This document shows positions 17,060-25,589 of a stretch of DNA of 46,260 nt, piece by piece (the stretch's first letter is position 1; each line of letters opens with the position of its first letter). Source of the stretch: Candidatus Curtissbacteria bacterium (GTDB taxonomy: Bacteria; Patescibacteriota; Microgenomatia; Curtissbacterales; GWA2-41-24). The notes beneath the pieces were generated by a model. It had not been told where the DNA came from, did not search any database, and was given only the letters and a program-made list of their open reading frames with translations. The DNA lies in NCBI GenBank assembly GCA_024654445.1, contig JANLHP010000029.1, positions 1-46,260 on the forward strand. Direction: 5' to 3'. Made by a program: the position numbers and the translations under genes.

Positions 17060-18805
17060 CTACTTCTTTTTCTTTAAACCTGCGTATTGGTTTGCGTATA
17101 ATTTTTTGATCTCAGTCACAGTTGTTGCATCCTCTGCTCTTTTGTCATCGCCTCGGAACTTGACCAATCGCGGAAATCTCAAAGCGTACCCAAACCCGTC
17201 TTTCTCCCCAGCCGTATGAATTGGCCCCTTCGTAATTTCATCCGCGTAAATTTCCATAACAACCTTCGGTTCTACCCAATAACTAGGCTCAATTTTGGCG
17301 GTTACCCGCGCGGGTTTATGGCTAAGTTTCAACTTATTAGCAATTTTATTCACCTTTCTAAACTCATCATCTGTAAGCCCTGTACCAATTCTCGAGATCG
17401 TCTCGAACTTATCTTCTTTCTCGTTGTACACACCAACCAAAAGACCTCCAACGCCAAATTCCGTCCTCTTTCCGCGGCCGGAATAAACTCCCAGCAGTAC
17501 ACAGTCAACAGTATCTGTTAGTGCCCCCGCGCTTGCCCTTTTAAACTTCACCCAATGAAAACCACGGCCTCCGGCTTTGTATGGCGAATCGAGCTTCTTA
17601 AGCATCAGTCCTTCTAATCCTTCGGAAACTGCCTCGTTAAAAAATTCTGTGATCTGTTTTGCGCTGTGAAGAACTCTTTGCTCAGCCAATCTCACAACCA
17701 AATTATGCTCCATTGTCACATCTTCCAGCTTCTTTCTTCTTTCCGTCTGCGGAAGCTCCGTTATGTCGCGTCCGTTCAAATACAAAATATCAAAAGCGAA
17801 AAGCACCAGCGGCATATCCTTGGCCATCTGTTCTACTTCATACTTTCTTCTTCTCTTTGTCGTTTCCTGAAAGGGCAAAAACTCCTGAGTTACCGGGTTA
17901 TAAGCAATCGCTTCACCCTCCAAAATCACGCTTTTCGCGTGAACCTCTTTCCTCACTCCTTCTACCAGGTCCGGAAACATGTGCGTCATGTCTTCAAGGT
18001 TCCTCGAAAAAAGCTCCACCTTGTCTCCGTCTTTATGGACCGCGATTCTAAATCCGTCGAATTTAGGCTCCGCGACAAATTTATCTCCAAGCCGTTTTAC
18101 TGCCTCGTCAGCACTCGGTAATCGTTCCGCGAGCGCCGGCCTTACCGGCTTCCCAACTATCAAATGCACCTTCTTCAACCCTTCTTCTCCATGCTTAAAA
18201 TAAGTTTCCGCAACATACCCCAAATCGCTGGTTTTGTTGTAAGCATCTTCCAAAATCGGCCGCAGCGATTTATCTCCCTTTTTGGCCAGAGAAAGCGCGT
18301 CCATAACCGTTGGATCACCAATTCCCAGCCTTAAAGTGCCCAATGGAATATTAACGACGTGTTTAACAGAAATCGGGTCTAAAGATTTCAAAATATCCGA
18401 AAATCCCGAAACTTTCTGGTCAACCGTTCCTTTACCAGAATGATTAGCGATCTTTAAAAGATCATTAAACACTTGAGTTACCGAAGGGTCACCTTTGTGT
18501 TTATGCTTCTGGGCAAGTTCCTGAGCAGCCAAACCCATATTCCCTTTTTTTCTGTAAAGCGCAACGACATCATCCTTTGACTCTCCGTAAGCCCTCCCAA
18601 TAGCTTGAGCCACCAGCATTTCCGCCATTCCGATTTCTATTGGCTCAAAATATGGCGCCACCCTACCTTGAATCAGGTACATAATCTTCCCGATTTCGGC
18701 AGCCGAAGACTCTTTAAACAAGTTAGATAGAATATCGATCATCTCCAAGCGTTTGCTTGTTCCCTCTAGTTTTTCAAAACACTGCGCTAAGTTGGAAAAC
18801 GTCAT
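17060..18805 (-). CDS. ATP-dependent DNA ligase, archaeal/eukaryal type
   Basis: 581 aa. An N-terminal all-helical DNA-binding domain (residues about 1-215) is followed by the adenylation domain: motif I AEPKFDGFRIAVHKDG (nucleophilic Lys), SRNLEDMT (Ia), ILEGEAIAYNP (III), LFAFDILYLNG (IIIa), EGLMLKKLDSPYKAG (IV) and WVKFKR (V). An OB-fold C-terminus ends in a basic KKKK tail. Length and order match archaeal LIG1-type ligases rather than bacterial NAD-dependent LigA. A 4-base overlap couples it to the Fic gene upstream. Confidence 0.95.
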   Translation of the reverse strand: MTFSNLAQCFEKLEGTSKRLEMIDILSNLFKESSAAEIGKIMYLIQGRVAPYFEPIEIGMAEMLVAQAIGRAYGESKDDVVALYRKKGNMGLAAQELAQKHKHKGDPSVTQVFNDLLKIANHSGKGTVDQKVSGFSDILKSLDPISVKHVVNIPLGTLRLGIGDPTVMDALSLAKKGDKSLRPILEDAYNKTSDLGYVAETYFKHGEEGLKKVHLIVGKPVRPALAERLPSADEAVKRLGDKFVAEPKFDGFRIAVHKDGDKVELFSRNLEDMTHMFPDLVEGVRKEVHAKSVILEGEAIAYNPVTQEFLPFQETTKRRRKYEVEQMAKDMPLVLFAFDILYLNGRDITELPQTERRKKLEDVTMEHNLVVRLAEQRVLHSAKQITEFFNEAVSEGLEGLMLKKLDSPYKAGGRGFHWVKFKRASAGALTDTVDCVLLGVYSGRGKRTEFGVGGLLVGVYNEKEDKFETISRIGTGLTDDEFRKVNKIANKLKLSHKPARVTAKIEPSYWVEPKVVMEIYADEITKGPIHTAGEKDGFGYALRFPRLVKFRGDDKRAEDATTVTEIKKLYANQYAGLKKKK

Positions 18806-19893
18806 TTTAGAATATACACAGCTCCCTTTGTGGAACCTTTCTTCTTGATCAAGCCTTTTTTCTGCAAATCTTTAAGGTCGCGGAGTATTGTATCGTCGCT
18901 GTAATCTCGCAGCAAGCTTCTCCATTGTTTATTGCTGACGGACCCGTACTGCTCAATATACTCCACAAGCTTTAATTGCCTCTCGGAAAGCGCGATTTGT
19001 CCTGTCCTTCCTTTCATCCTAAGATCGAGCGACAGCTTTTGAACCTTTTCTTTAACTCTGCTTAGTTCTTCTGCCAATCCTTCACAAAAATACTCCAGCC
19101 ACGGCGTCAACTCACGCTCACTCAAACTATCCACTTTCTGATTAGAAACAGACTGCAAAGTTTTGTAATACCTTGGCGCGTTTTTGTCGAAAAACTCCTC
19201 TAGCGAAAAGAACTTCTTGATGTCGTAGCCTTCGGCAAACAAAACCATCGTCGCAAACGCCCTCGCCGTTCTCCCGTTCCCATCGACAAAAGGATGGATA
19301 AACGCCAAGACATAATGAACAATTCCGGCTTTAATTACCGGATGAGTTTCTTGCCCGTCTGTAGAATTTAGCCAATCGAGAAATTCACCAACCAGATCTT
19401 TTACGTCACCCGCCTTGGGCGGAGAAAAACTAACTTCTCCGGTTTTAGAATTTTTAACTACAACTTGCGTACTTCTAAACTTCCCAGAAGCATCCGCTCT
19501 CAAAACCTTCTCTACTGTTAGTTTATGAATTGCCAAAAGGTCTTTTTCCGAAAATTTAGCCTTTTTATTCTTTGATTTGTCGATAAACTTAAGTACATTT
19601 CGATAATTCAAAACCTCTTGAATATCTCGGTCTCTCGCGTCAATTCCGATGTCCTTCCCTCCGGGCCCAAGGCCCTCTGGGCCGGCGGCCAAAACCGCCG
19701 CGACTTCACCCGTATCTAGCTCATTTCCTTCAATATGTGTTCCGTGGTGAACCGTGCGGATTATCGCCTCTTGCCTAAATTTAGCCTCATACGCAGGCAC
19801 CAAAGGCGCGTTTTCAATAATTTCTTTGGAAGCTTCTATCTTGCCAATGTACTTGAGGATGGCGGAATTTATCGTGAATTTTGGGGAATACAT
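18802..19893 (-). CDS. Fic-domain protein with C-terminal winged helix
   Basis: About 363 aa. The Fic active site HPFVDGNGRTAR (His, Asp/Glu position, Asn, Arg) predicts AMP transfer to a target protein. The N-terminal region has THIEGNEL, close to the class II inhibitory helix motif, though its Ser/Thr position is Gly. The C-terminal LSERQLKLVEYIEQYGSVSN...DTILRDLKDLQKKGLI is a winged helix, as in regulator-type Fic proteins. An in-frame ATG at 19905 lies inside a repeat, so ATG 19893 is preferred. A Gly/Pro-rich insert (AAGPEGLGPGGK, about 19657-19700) looks repeat-derived. Confidence 0.9.
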   Translation of the reverse strand: MYSPKFTINSAILKYIGKIEASKEIIENAPLVPAYEAKFRQEAIIRTVHHGTHIEGNELDTGEVAAVLAAGPEGLGPGGKDIGIDARDRDIQEVLNYRNVLKFIDKSKNKKAKFSEKDLLAIHKLTVEKVLRADASGKFRSTQVVVKNSKTGEVSFSPPKAGDVKDLVGEFLDWLNSTDGQETHPVIKAGIVHYVLAFIHPFVDGNGRTARAFATMVLFAEGYDIKKFFSLEEFFDKNAPRYYKTLQSVSNQKVDSLSERELTPWLEYFCEGLAEELSRVKEKVQKLSLDLRMKGRTGQIALSERQLKLVEYIEQYGSVSNKQWRSLLRDYSDDTILRDLKDLQKKGLIKKKGSTKGAVYILK

Positions 19894-19900
19894 ATTAATC

Positions 19901-20039
19901 GTCATTGCGAGGAGAGAAACGACGAAGCAATCTCCTCCTCTGTCATCCTGAGTGCAAGGAAGGATCTAGATCCTTCACGGAGTTTATCTCGAGACTCTTC
20001 GCTACGCTCAGAGTGACAATCGAGAGGTTCAGAATGACA
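19901..20039. repeat. cluster of dispersed GTCATTGCGAG / GTCATCCTGAG-type repeats
   Basis: The stretch contains GTCATTGCGAGGAG...GAAGCAATCT (19901-19933) and TGTCATCCTGAG...AAGGATCT (from about 19941). Inverted partners end near 20039 (CTCAGAGTGACA, TTCAGAATGACA). A second cluster with the same words, in inverted orientation, is at 44763-44939. These are REP/MITE-like intergenic elements without a coding region. Confidence 0.75.
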
Positions 20040-20079
20040 CTAATGCGTTAATTATCGCATAATAACCGCAAAAATACAA

Positions 20080-21117
20080 CTACAATTCTATAATCTTAGA
20101 AGTTTTGGCTAACTTTCTTGGAATAGAATTAGGCTCTGCTGCTGTGATAATCGTTTGTTGCTTATTAATAACACCCAAAACCGCTTCTCTGTGCTCCCAA
20201 TCAAGTTCGCTAAAAATATCGTCTAGCGCCAAAATTGGCCTGTCCCCTCGTTTTGCGTTAAACAGCTCAAGCTCAGACAATTTTAAAGCAAGAACGGACA
20301 TTCTCTGCTCTCCCCGGGACCCAAAATATTCCAGATTTTTGCCTCGAAACAAAAACTTAAAGTCGTCCCTGTGTGGCCCCGAAAGTGTCACACCGGCCGC
20401 AATATCGCGCTCCCTATTTCGCTCCAGCTTTTCGTCCGAAAGCACGCTTTCTTCAAGTTCCCATTTGTAAGCGCCTTTTTCTCCGTTAACGAAGTTTATA
20501 AATTCAAAAAATTCCTTCCGCTTTCTAGAAACTTCGCCCCCGTGTTCTAGTAATCGCTCGTCCCAAAAATCCAATTCAGTTTTCTTCGCTTTTCCTTCCT
20601 GAATCCTTTGCAAAACCCTATTCCTTCTAGTTACAACTTTTCCGTAGGCAGATATTGCTCTCCAGTAATCACGATCTAAAACCGAAAGCAAAATATCCAA
20701 ATGGTGTCTGCGCTCCGAAGGAGATCCGCTAATTAAATCCAAATCACTAGGCTCAAAAACAATAACAGAAAAATGTTCGGTAAAATCAATCAGCCTCTTT
20801 TTAATTTCGTCTATAAAGTAAGCTTTCCTGACGAGTCTTTCGTCTACAACTTGCAGATTTATAGTCAATTTAACTTCTTCCTCTGAATTCTGCTTGGTAT
20901 AACCTTCAATCTTTGCTTCAGATTGCCCAAACTTAACCAAATCCAAATCCGTATCGACTTTCTTGGCACGAGTCGCAGCCAAAAGCCCAACCGCTTCCAG
21001 CATATTGCTCTTACCGCTGCCGTTTTGCCCCACAACAACGGTCAACTTCGGATCAAAAACAAATTTTTTGGAAGAAAAATTACGAAAATTAGTTACGTGA
21101 AGATTTAAAATCTGCAT
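20080..21117 (-). CDS. recF: DNA replication and repair protein RecF
   Basis: 345 aa. Walker A VVGQNGSGKSN, the RecF signature LSGPHRDDFKFLFRGKNL, ABC motif SRGEQRMSVLALKLSE and Walker B ILALDDIFSELD. RecF loads RecA at single-strand gaps through RecOR. The ATG overlaps the upstream Nudix stop (TGATG). It is the last gene of a long overlapping minus-strand operon that starts near 27174. Confidence 0.96.
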   Translation of the reverse strand: MQILNLHVTNFRNFSSKKFVFDPKLTVVVGQNGSGKSNMLEAVGLLAATRAKKVDTDLDLVKFGQSEAKIEGYTKQNSEEEVKLTINLQVVDERLVRKAYFIDEIKKRLIDFTEHFSVIVFEPSDLDLISGSPSERRHHLDILLSVLDRDYWRAISAYGKVVTRRNRVLQRIQEGKAKKTELDFWDERLLEHGGEVSRKRKEFFEFINFVNGEKGAYKWELEESVLSDEKLERNRERDIAAGVTLSGPHRDDFKFLFRGKNLEYFGSRGEQRMSVLALKLSELELFNAKRGDRPILALDDIFSELDWEHREAVLGVINKQQTIITAAEPNSIPRKLAKTSKIIEL

Positions 21118-21653
21118 CAGCTATTTTGCGAAAGCAAGTACAGCCCAAAGGCAGCCACGGTTGGAGAATCCTTAACTTCGCCATCTTTGATCATTTTTCG
21201 AAGCTTATCAAAGCTAAATGAGCCCACCTTCATATCAATTTCGGTAAGATCACGATTGAATTCACTTTGTTTGCAATCTTCTGCAATGTAGACAGAAAAC
21301 TTCTGAGTACAAAATCCAGGCGCAAGATAAAGTTGACCTAGATATTTCAGTTCTTTTGCAATCAACCCGGTTTCTTCTTCCAGTTCCCTCAGAGCACTAT
21401 GCGCAATGGACTTATCGCCTTCGAAATGACCCTGAGGAAACGCCCAAGAACGCGCGTCGACCGAAAGTCTATATTCATTAACCAAGTAAAACTTGTCTTC
21501 AACTTTAGGAATTATCAGCCCATAATCCTCTTTTTCGACAATACCGAAGTCGGTTTCTCTTCCAACTGGGTCGATAACTTGATCCAGCCTAACCTTCATC
21601 CAGTTATTTTCAAAAACCACTTTGCTAGATAGTTTTTTCCAAGGCTTTGTCAT
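21117..21653 (-). CDS. Nudix hydrolase, ADP-ribose pyrophosphatase-like
   Basis: 178 aa from ATG 21653, one base after the fpg stop; an earlier in-frame start lies within fpg. The fold resembles ADP-ribose pyrophosphatase (LVNEYRLSVDARSWAFPQGHFEGD...ALRELEEETGL, then LYLAPGFCTQKFSVYIAE). The catalytic REL-EE core is intact, but the conserved Glu after Gly-x5 of the Nudix box is Lys (GHFEGDK). Confidence 0.85.
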   Translation of the reverse strand: MTKPWKKLSSKVVFENNWMKVRLDQVIDPVGRETDFGIVEKEDYGLIIPKVEDKFYLVNEYRLSVDARSWAFPQGHFEGDKSIAHSALRELEEETGLIAKELKYLGQLYLAPGFCTQKFSVYIAEDCKQSEFNRDLTEIDMKVGSFSFDKLRKMIKDGEVKDSPTVAAFGLYLLSQNS

Positions 21654-21654
21654 T

Positions 21655-22512
21655 TTAAACCTGACATTTCGGGCAAAAGTGAGCACTGCGCCCATCCATA
21701 AATTTTCTAACGATCAGTGTTTTACACCTTGCGCATGGCCTCCCTGTCATATGATAAGCCTTCACAAAGCTTAAAAATAAACCTTTTTCCCCTCCGCTAT
21801 CTATAAATGAATTCGCGCTCGACCCGCCTTTTTCTATCGCCAGCTTAAGGCTGTCCTGAACTCCTTTATGTATTGCCTTAATTTCCGCATCACTCAGACT
21901 TCCAATTATTCTTGCGGGGTGAACTTTTGCCCTCCATAATCCTTCATCCGAATAAATATTTCCTATTCCGGAAACAAAACTTTGATCCATCAACAACTTT
22001 TTGATTCGAGCTTTAGGCTTTTTCTTCAGTCTCTCTTCAAATTCTTTATGAGAAATGGCCAGGGCATCCGGACCCAGCCTGCCCCCGATTGCGGAAGCTA
22101 TTTTCTCCTCATCGCTTTCTACAAACCTCACCCAGCCAAATTTTCTTAGATCGTTAAAGAACAAGTAGCCCCTGTTTGTAAACTTAAAAGTTGCCCTCGT
22201 TGTCGTGTTTGGAGCTGGACGATTCAAGGGCGGAATTGGGTGCCCGCCGGCAATTCTCGTCTTCTCATCCTGATAAACAAGTTGGCCAGTGAGTTTAAGA
22301 TGAATTAAAATTGTGAACCTGTTCGTGTTAATTAAAACTACCTTCCCACGTCTTTCTACCCCAGTAACCTTCGCGCCCTTCAAATTATCATCTCGATAAT
22401 TTCCCCATTGGAACCCCTTTGGCCAATCAAACACGACCGACTTAAAAGTCAGCCCTTTGAGTTTTTTATTTAATCCGTTCACTATTACAGTTACTTCAGG
22501 CAACTCAGGCAT
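21655..22512 (-). CDS. mutM: formamidopyrimidine-DNA glycosylase (Fpg/MutM)
   Basis: 285 aa. N-terminal PELPEV with catalytic Pro2 and Glu3, Lys in RRGKVVL, H2TH segment KKLLMDQSFVSGIGNIYSDEGLWRAKVHP and the C-terminal zinc finger CARCKT...HFCPKCQ. It excises 8-oxoguanine and opens the abasic site. The start overlaps the upstream unknown gene by 8 bases. Neighbouring Nudix genes fit a nucleotide-damage theme. Confidence 0.96.
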   Translation of the reverse strand: MPELPEVTVIVNGLNKKLKGLTFKSVVFDWPKGFQWGNYRDDNLKGAKVTGVERRGKVVLINTNRFTILIHLKLTGQLVYQDEKTRIAGGHPIPPLNRPAPNTTTRATFKFTNRGYLFFNDLRKFGWVRFVESDEEKIASAIGGRLGPDALAISHKEFEERLKKKPKARIKKLLMDQSFVSGIGNIYSDEGLWRAKVHPARIIGSLSDAEIKAIHKGVQDSLKLAIEKGGSSANSFIDSGGEKGLFLSFVKAYHMTGRPCARCKTLIVRKFMDGRSAHFCPKCQV

Positions 22513-23197
22513 TTCCTCGCAAGACCTCCTCTATTTTTGGATATAACTTTCTGTAATATTCTTGTGCCATTTCTGCACCGGCTATAACAAATTCCGGATT
22601 ATTGTACGATTTAACCAAAATACCGGTTGGAAACTCGGCAGCTAGAACAAAATGCTCAACCTGAGTATCTACGATAGAAAATCCAGTTTCATCCTGTCTC
22701 AAAAGACCTCCTAAATGCTGTTCCGTCCTCATTTCTCCGGAAGGATCGTCTCGGGTATATTCCTCCAGATATAAAGCTCTATGCGCAACTTGAACTGATT
22801 CCAATACAACGGAAAATCCAGCACTAAAATCATGCATAAGAGCTCCGACCCATAATTTGTTACTGTCTATGCTCCCCAACATCCTTCTCTCAGCTAAATG
22901 CATCATATATGTGTAAGTCCCTAAATAAGTAGAGGTCACTGCAGCAGTAGTCCGAGGAAATCTTTCTACATTTTTTACAGATTTCACAGCTTCTTCAACA
23001 TGCTCCCTGAATTTGTCTTCATCATCGAGTGTCTCGTCAATTGACCGTCTTATTGGTCCACTTAATTCTCCAATCGGACCAAGAGGGGAATCATCTAAAA
23101 TCTCCACCTTCCCAATAGCTCGCCTCATAAGTTCGAAGCCAATTTGCTCTCTTAATAGCTCGTCGATATCAATTTGATCTCTAGGAAGTTCTGGCAT
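22505..23197 (-). CDS. hypothetical protein, 230 aa
   Basis: No family recognised. The sequence is mostly helical and acidic, with a central LWVGALMHDFSAGFSVVLESVQVAHRALYLEEY region and a YYRKLYPKIEEVLRG C-terminus. No TM segment or signal peptide. It overlaps fpg (8 bases) and the 281-aa unknown upstream (17 bases), so it is probably translated with them. The isolated HD pair is not enough to call an HD phosphohydrolase. Confidence 0.7.
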   Translation of the reverse strand: MPELPRDQIDIDELLREQIGFELMRRAIGKVEILDDSPLGPIGELSGPIRRSIDETLDDEDKFREHVEEAVKSVKNVERFPRTTAAVTSTYLGTYTYMMHLAERRMLGSIDSNKLWVGALMHDFSAGFSVVLESVQVAHRALYLEEYTRDDPSGEMRTEQHLGGLLRQDETGFSIVDTQVEHFVLAAEFPTGILVKSYNNPEFVIAGAEMAQEYYRKLYPKIEEVLRGNA

Positions 23198-24026
23198 ATC
23201 TAGATCTCATTACTAATGAATCAAGTTGTGCTAAATCGTTTACACCATCAAGCGTCTTCAAAAGCTCAACACAATCACGGACAGCAACTTTAAAAGTGAA
23301 ACTACTAACAGAATCGGGCTCTTGAGGAGATACTTGTCTTCTTGATTTGCAAGAAATCTCTACAATTTTAGCAATGATAGATGGTGGCATTTCCGCAGAA
23401 TAACGGACTGTATCTATTGTCCCCCGCAGACTCTCGTAAAGATCTGTGAGCTTCTTTATGTTGAAACCTCTCGCGATCTCCATAGCTCGCTCCTCTTCTA
23501 ACCATGTTGGCATCATAGTTGCTTCCTCCACACCTTCTACCTTATCCACATCCCTGTCATACGCACTTCTTCTATTTCTCCCTCGAAAAAAATCCGAGGG
23601 AGTCATTTCTATCGACAAAACTCTGTCAGAATTCGCCGGTACCCGTAATCTTCGAGAGACTTGATGATTTTCCCCAAGTGCTTCTCTTGTCTCTTCGATA
23701 ACACGTTCCCACGAGATAACTAAGGGTTGGGTCTGTCTGAAATTTTCTTTGACGACAAAACATATAGCCGCAAGAGCTAGGGCCCCATCTTTATCAAATC
23801 TCTTTCCCGACACCATCTCGATAACCCCTTCTTCTATTGATTCTCTCTGGATTCTCACTGCTGCTGTTTTAGAAATCTCCAATTTGCCTTTTAAGATATA
23901 GGCCAACTCGAGTCTTGTACGAGAAGCGTCGGTATCCACTTTCGGCTCCAATTCACGTAATATTTCAGCGAGGCTACTTACTCGTTCGTGTTGTATTGAT
24001 TCTGTTTGTCTAGTTGCTTCTACCAT
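23181..24026 (-). CDS. hypothetical protein, 281 aa
   Basis: No family recognised. Largely helical; the GALALAAICFVVKENFRQTQP segment has a faint cyclin-fold (TFIIB-like) look, which I do not consider sufficient. An AAAGGG Shine-Dalgarno lies 7 bases before ATG 24026. It forms a pair with the following 230-aa unknown (17-base overlap), so the two may act together. Confidence 0.68.
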   Translation of the reverse strand: MVEATRQTESIQHERVSSLAEILRELEPKVDTDASRTRLELAYILKGKLEISKTAAVRIQRESIEEGVIEMVSGKRFDKDGALALAAICFVVKENFRQTQPLVISWERVIEETREALGENHQVSRRLRVPANSDRVLSIEMTPSDFFRGRNRRSAYDRDVDKVEGVEEATMMPTWLEEERAMEIARGFNIKKLTDLYESLRGTIDTVRYSAEMPPSIIAKIVEISCKSRRQVSPQEPDSVSSFTFKVAVRDCVELLKTLDGVNDLAQLDSLVMRSRYARTS

Positions 24027-24040
24027 TTTTTTACCCTTTC

Positions 24041-24460
24041 TTATTCGAAGAAATTAACTTTTCTCTTAAATGATTCTATCTGGTGGGCGTGTCCAACAAA
24101 AATATTGTCTGGCAATTCGCCGAGGCCGAACCACTCCCACTCATAACATCTATCCGGCTCTCTCAGCTCTGGCTCGCCATCAACGTCATTCGCTAGAAAT
24201 CCTATTTGGATGTAATGTTGATCATCTCTCGCATCATTAACCATGTTCAAAAATGTAAAACTTTGAGCAGATAAACCAGTCTCCTCGTCTAATTCTCTAG
24301 CCGCAGCTCCAACCATTTTTTCTCCTTTTTCAAGATGTCCACCCGGCAACCCCCAATCCCCATCTCCATACGCATTTTTTCTTTTCCCAAGTAACAACTT
24401 ACCGTCACGAATAACAAATATGTTTATGCCTAATGGGAATTTTTCCCGCTCACTTTCCAT
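24041..24460 (-). CDS. Nudix hydrolase, MutT/NTP-pyrophosphatase-like
   Basis: 139 aa. A perfect Nudix box sits in GDWGLPGGHLEKGEKMVGAAARELDEETGL, preceded by LLLGKRKNAYG. Small single-domain MutT-like proteins hydrolyse (often oxidised) nucleoside triphosphates. The start overlaps the upstream glycosyltransferase stop by 11 bases. Confidence 0.9.
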   Translation of the reverse strand: MESEREKFPLGINIFVIRDGKLLLGKRKNAYGDGDWGLPGGHLEKGEKMVGAAARELDEETGLSAQSFTFLNMVNDARDDQHYIQIGFLANDVDGEPELREPDRCYEWEWFGLGELPDNIFVGHAHQIESFKRKVNFFE

Positions 24461-25589
24461 TCTTCACTTTACTTTCTACAAATTCTAGAATTTCTTCTTT
24501 AAACCTTTCTTTGCCAAACTTCTTTGCGTGGCGTTTGATTGCGACTGAATCAAAAGTGCCTTTTTTCTCAAGCTTCATAAAGCTATTCAAAGCGCCAGTT
24601 AGAGATTCTACACTATTTTGTTCAAAAAAGACGCCTGTCTTACCATCAATAACAGTTTCCAGATAACCTCCGCCTCGGTAAGCGATAACCGGAGTACCAC
24701 AAAGCATCGCCTCAACCGGCGTGATTCCAAAATCTTCGTCTGTCGCAAGCGCCAAAAACGCCCGTGCTCCCGCATACAATTTCGCCAGTTCACGATCGCT
24801 TACGTATCCAAGGAAGTCGACGTTTTTCCCGGCAATTTTCTTCATATTGCTTTCTTCCGACGCGTAGCCGGCCGGCTTACCAATAACTTTAAGCGGCACA
24901 TTCAGTTTGTTTGCTGCTTCCACCGCAAGTTTTAACCCTTTCCCACCAACAATTCGCGAAACCACCAAGAAATAACCTCCGTCTACCGTCGACCGTTTAC
25001 TGTCTACTGATTTTGCCTTTGGCAAATCAACAGGCGGATAAATAACATCCGCGTCTCTTCTGTAAAACTTTTTTATTCTCCTTGCGACGTTTTGCGAATT
25101 GGCGATAAAGTAATCAACCCTTTGCGCCGCTTCAAAATCGTAAATACGCATGTAGTGATTAATAAAAAGCGCGTACATCCTCACCAAAAAATATTTTTGC
25201 CACTCGACAGAAGTCGGATACCCATAAAGATATCTCGGCGGCGTATGACAATAACAAATCTCAATCGTCCCAGGTCCCTTTTTTACTCCTTTGGTCACAT
25301 ACCAACTACTCGAAGTAATAACGACATCAAAGTTAGAAAAATCAAAGCTATTCCAGATTTTTGGTGCTAAAAATCTTAAGGGGCTGTGCAATTTTGTATT
25401 GAAAAAGGGCACTTTTTGTGCCCAGGAAGTAATAATCTTACGACCCTTAAATCGCGCGTACGCTGGCGAATCCTTTCTGTAAAAAGCTGTGTAAATCGGC
25501 GCGTTTGGCCAGATTTCCGAAAGCGCCAAAAGAACTCGCTCGGCTCCACCAAATTCCCCTAAATAATCATGAACCAGTGCAACCTTCAT
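24450..25589 (-). CDS. GT4-family glycosyltransferase
   Basis: 379 aa. GT-B fold: N-terminal KVALVHDYLGEFGGAERVL (acceptor domain) and C-terminal FLVVSRIVGGKGLKLAVEAA plus EDFGITPVEAMLCGTPVIAY, the EX7E donor-sugar motif. Acceptor and sugar are unknown, though surface-glycan synthesis is usual. A Ser/Asp/Lys-rich KSVDSKRSTVDGG insert (about 24980-25015) between the domains appears to derive from a low-complexity repeat. Start forms an ATGA overlap with the HAD gene. Confidence 0.92.
   Translation of the reverse strand: MKVALVHDYLGEFGGAERVLLALSEIWPNAPIYTAFYRKDSPAYARFKGRKIITSWAQKVPFFNTKLHSPLRFLAPKIWNSFDFSNFDVVITSSSWYVTKGVKKGPGTIEICYCHTPPRYLYGYPTSVEWQKYFLVRMYALFINHYMRIYDFEAAQRVDYFIANSQNVARRIKKFYRRDADVIYPPVDLPKAKSVDSKRSTVDGGYFLVVSRIVGGKGLKLAVEAANKLNVPLKVIGKPAGYASEESNMKKIAGKNVDFLGYVSDRELAKLYAGARAFLALATDEDFGITPVEAMLCGTPVIAYRGGGYLETVIDGKTGVFFEQNSVESLTGALNSFMKLEKKGTFDSVAIKRHAKKFGKERFKEEILEFVESKVKNGK

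Noticed and set aside
18802-19893. Fic as part of a toxin-antitoxin pair
   Set aside because: No small antitoxin gene neighbours it; the protein has its own N-terminal inhibitory region and a C-terminal winged helix.
23181-24026. TFIIB/cyclin-fold transcription factor
   Set aside because: Only one short segment looks cyclin-like; no zinc ribbon or second repeat.
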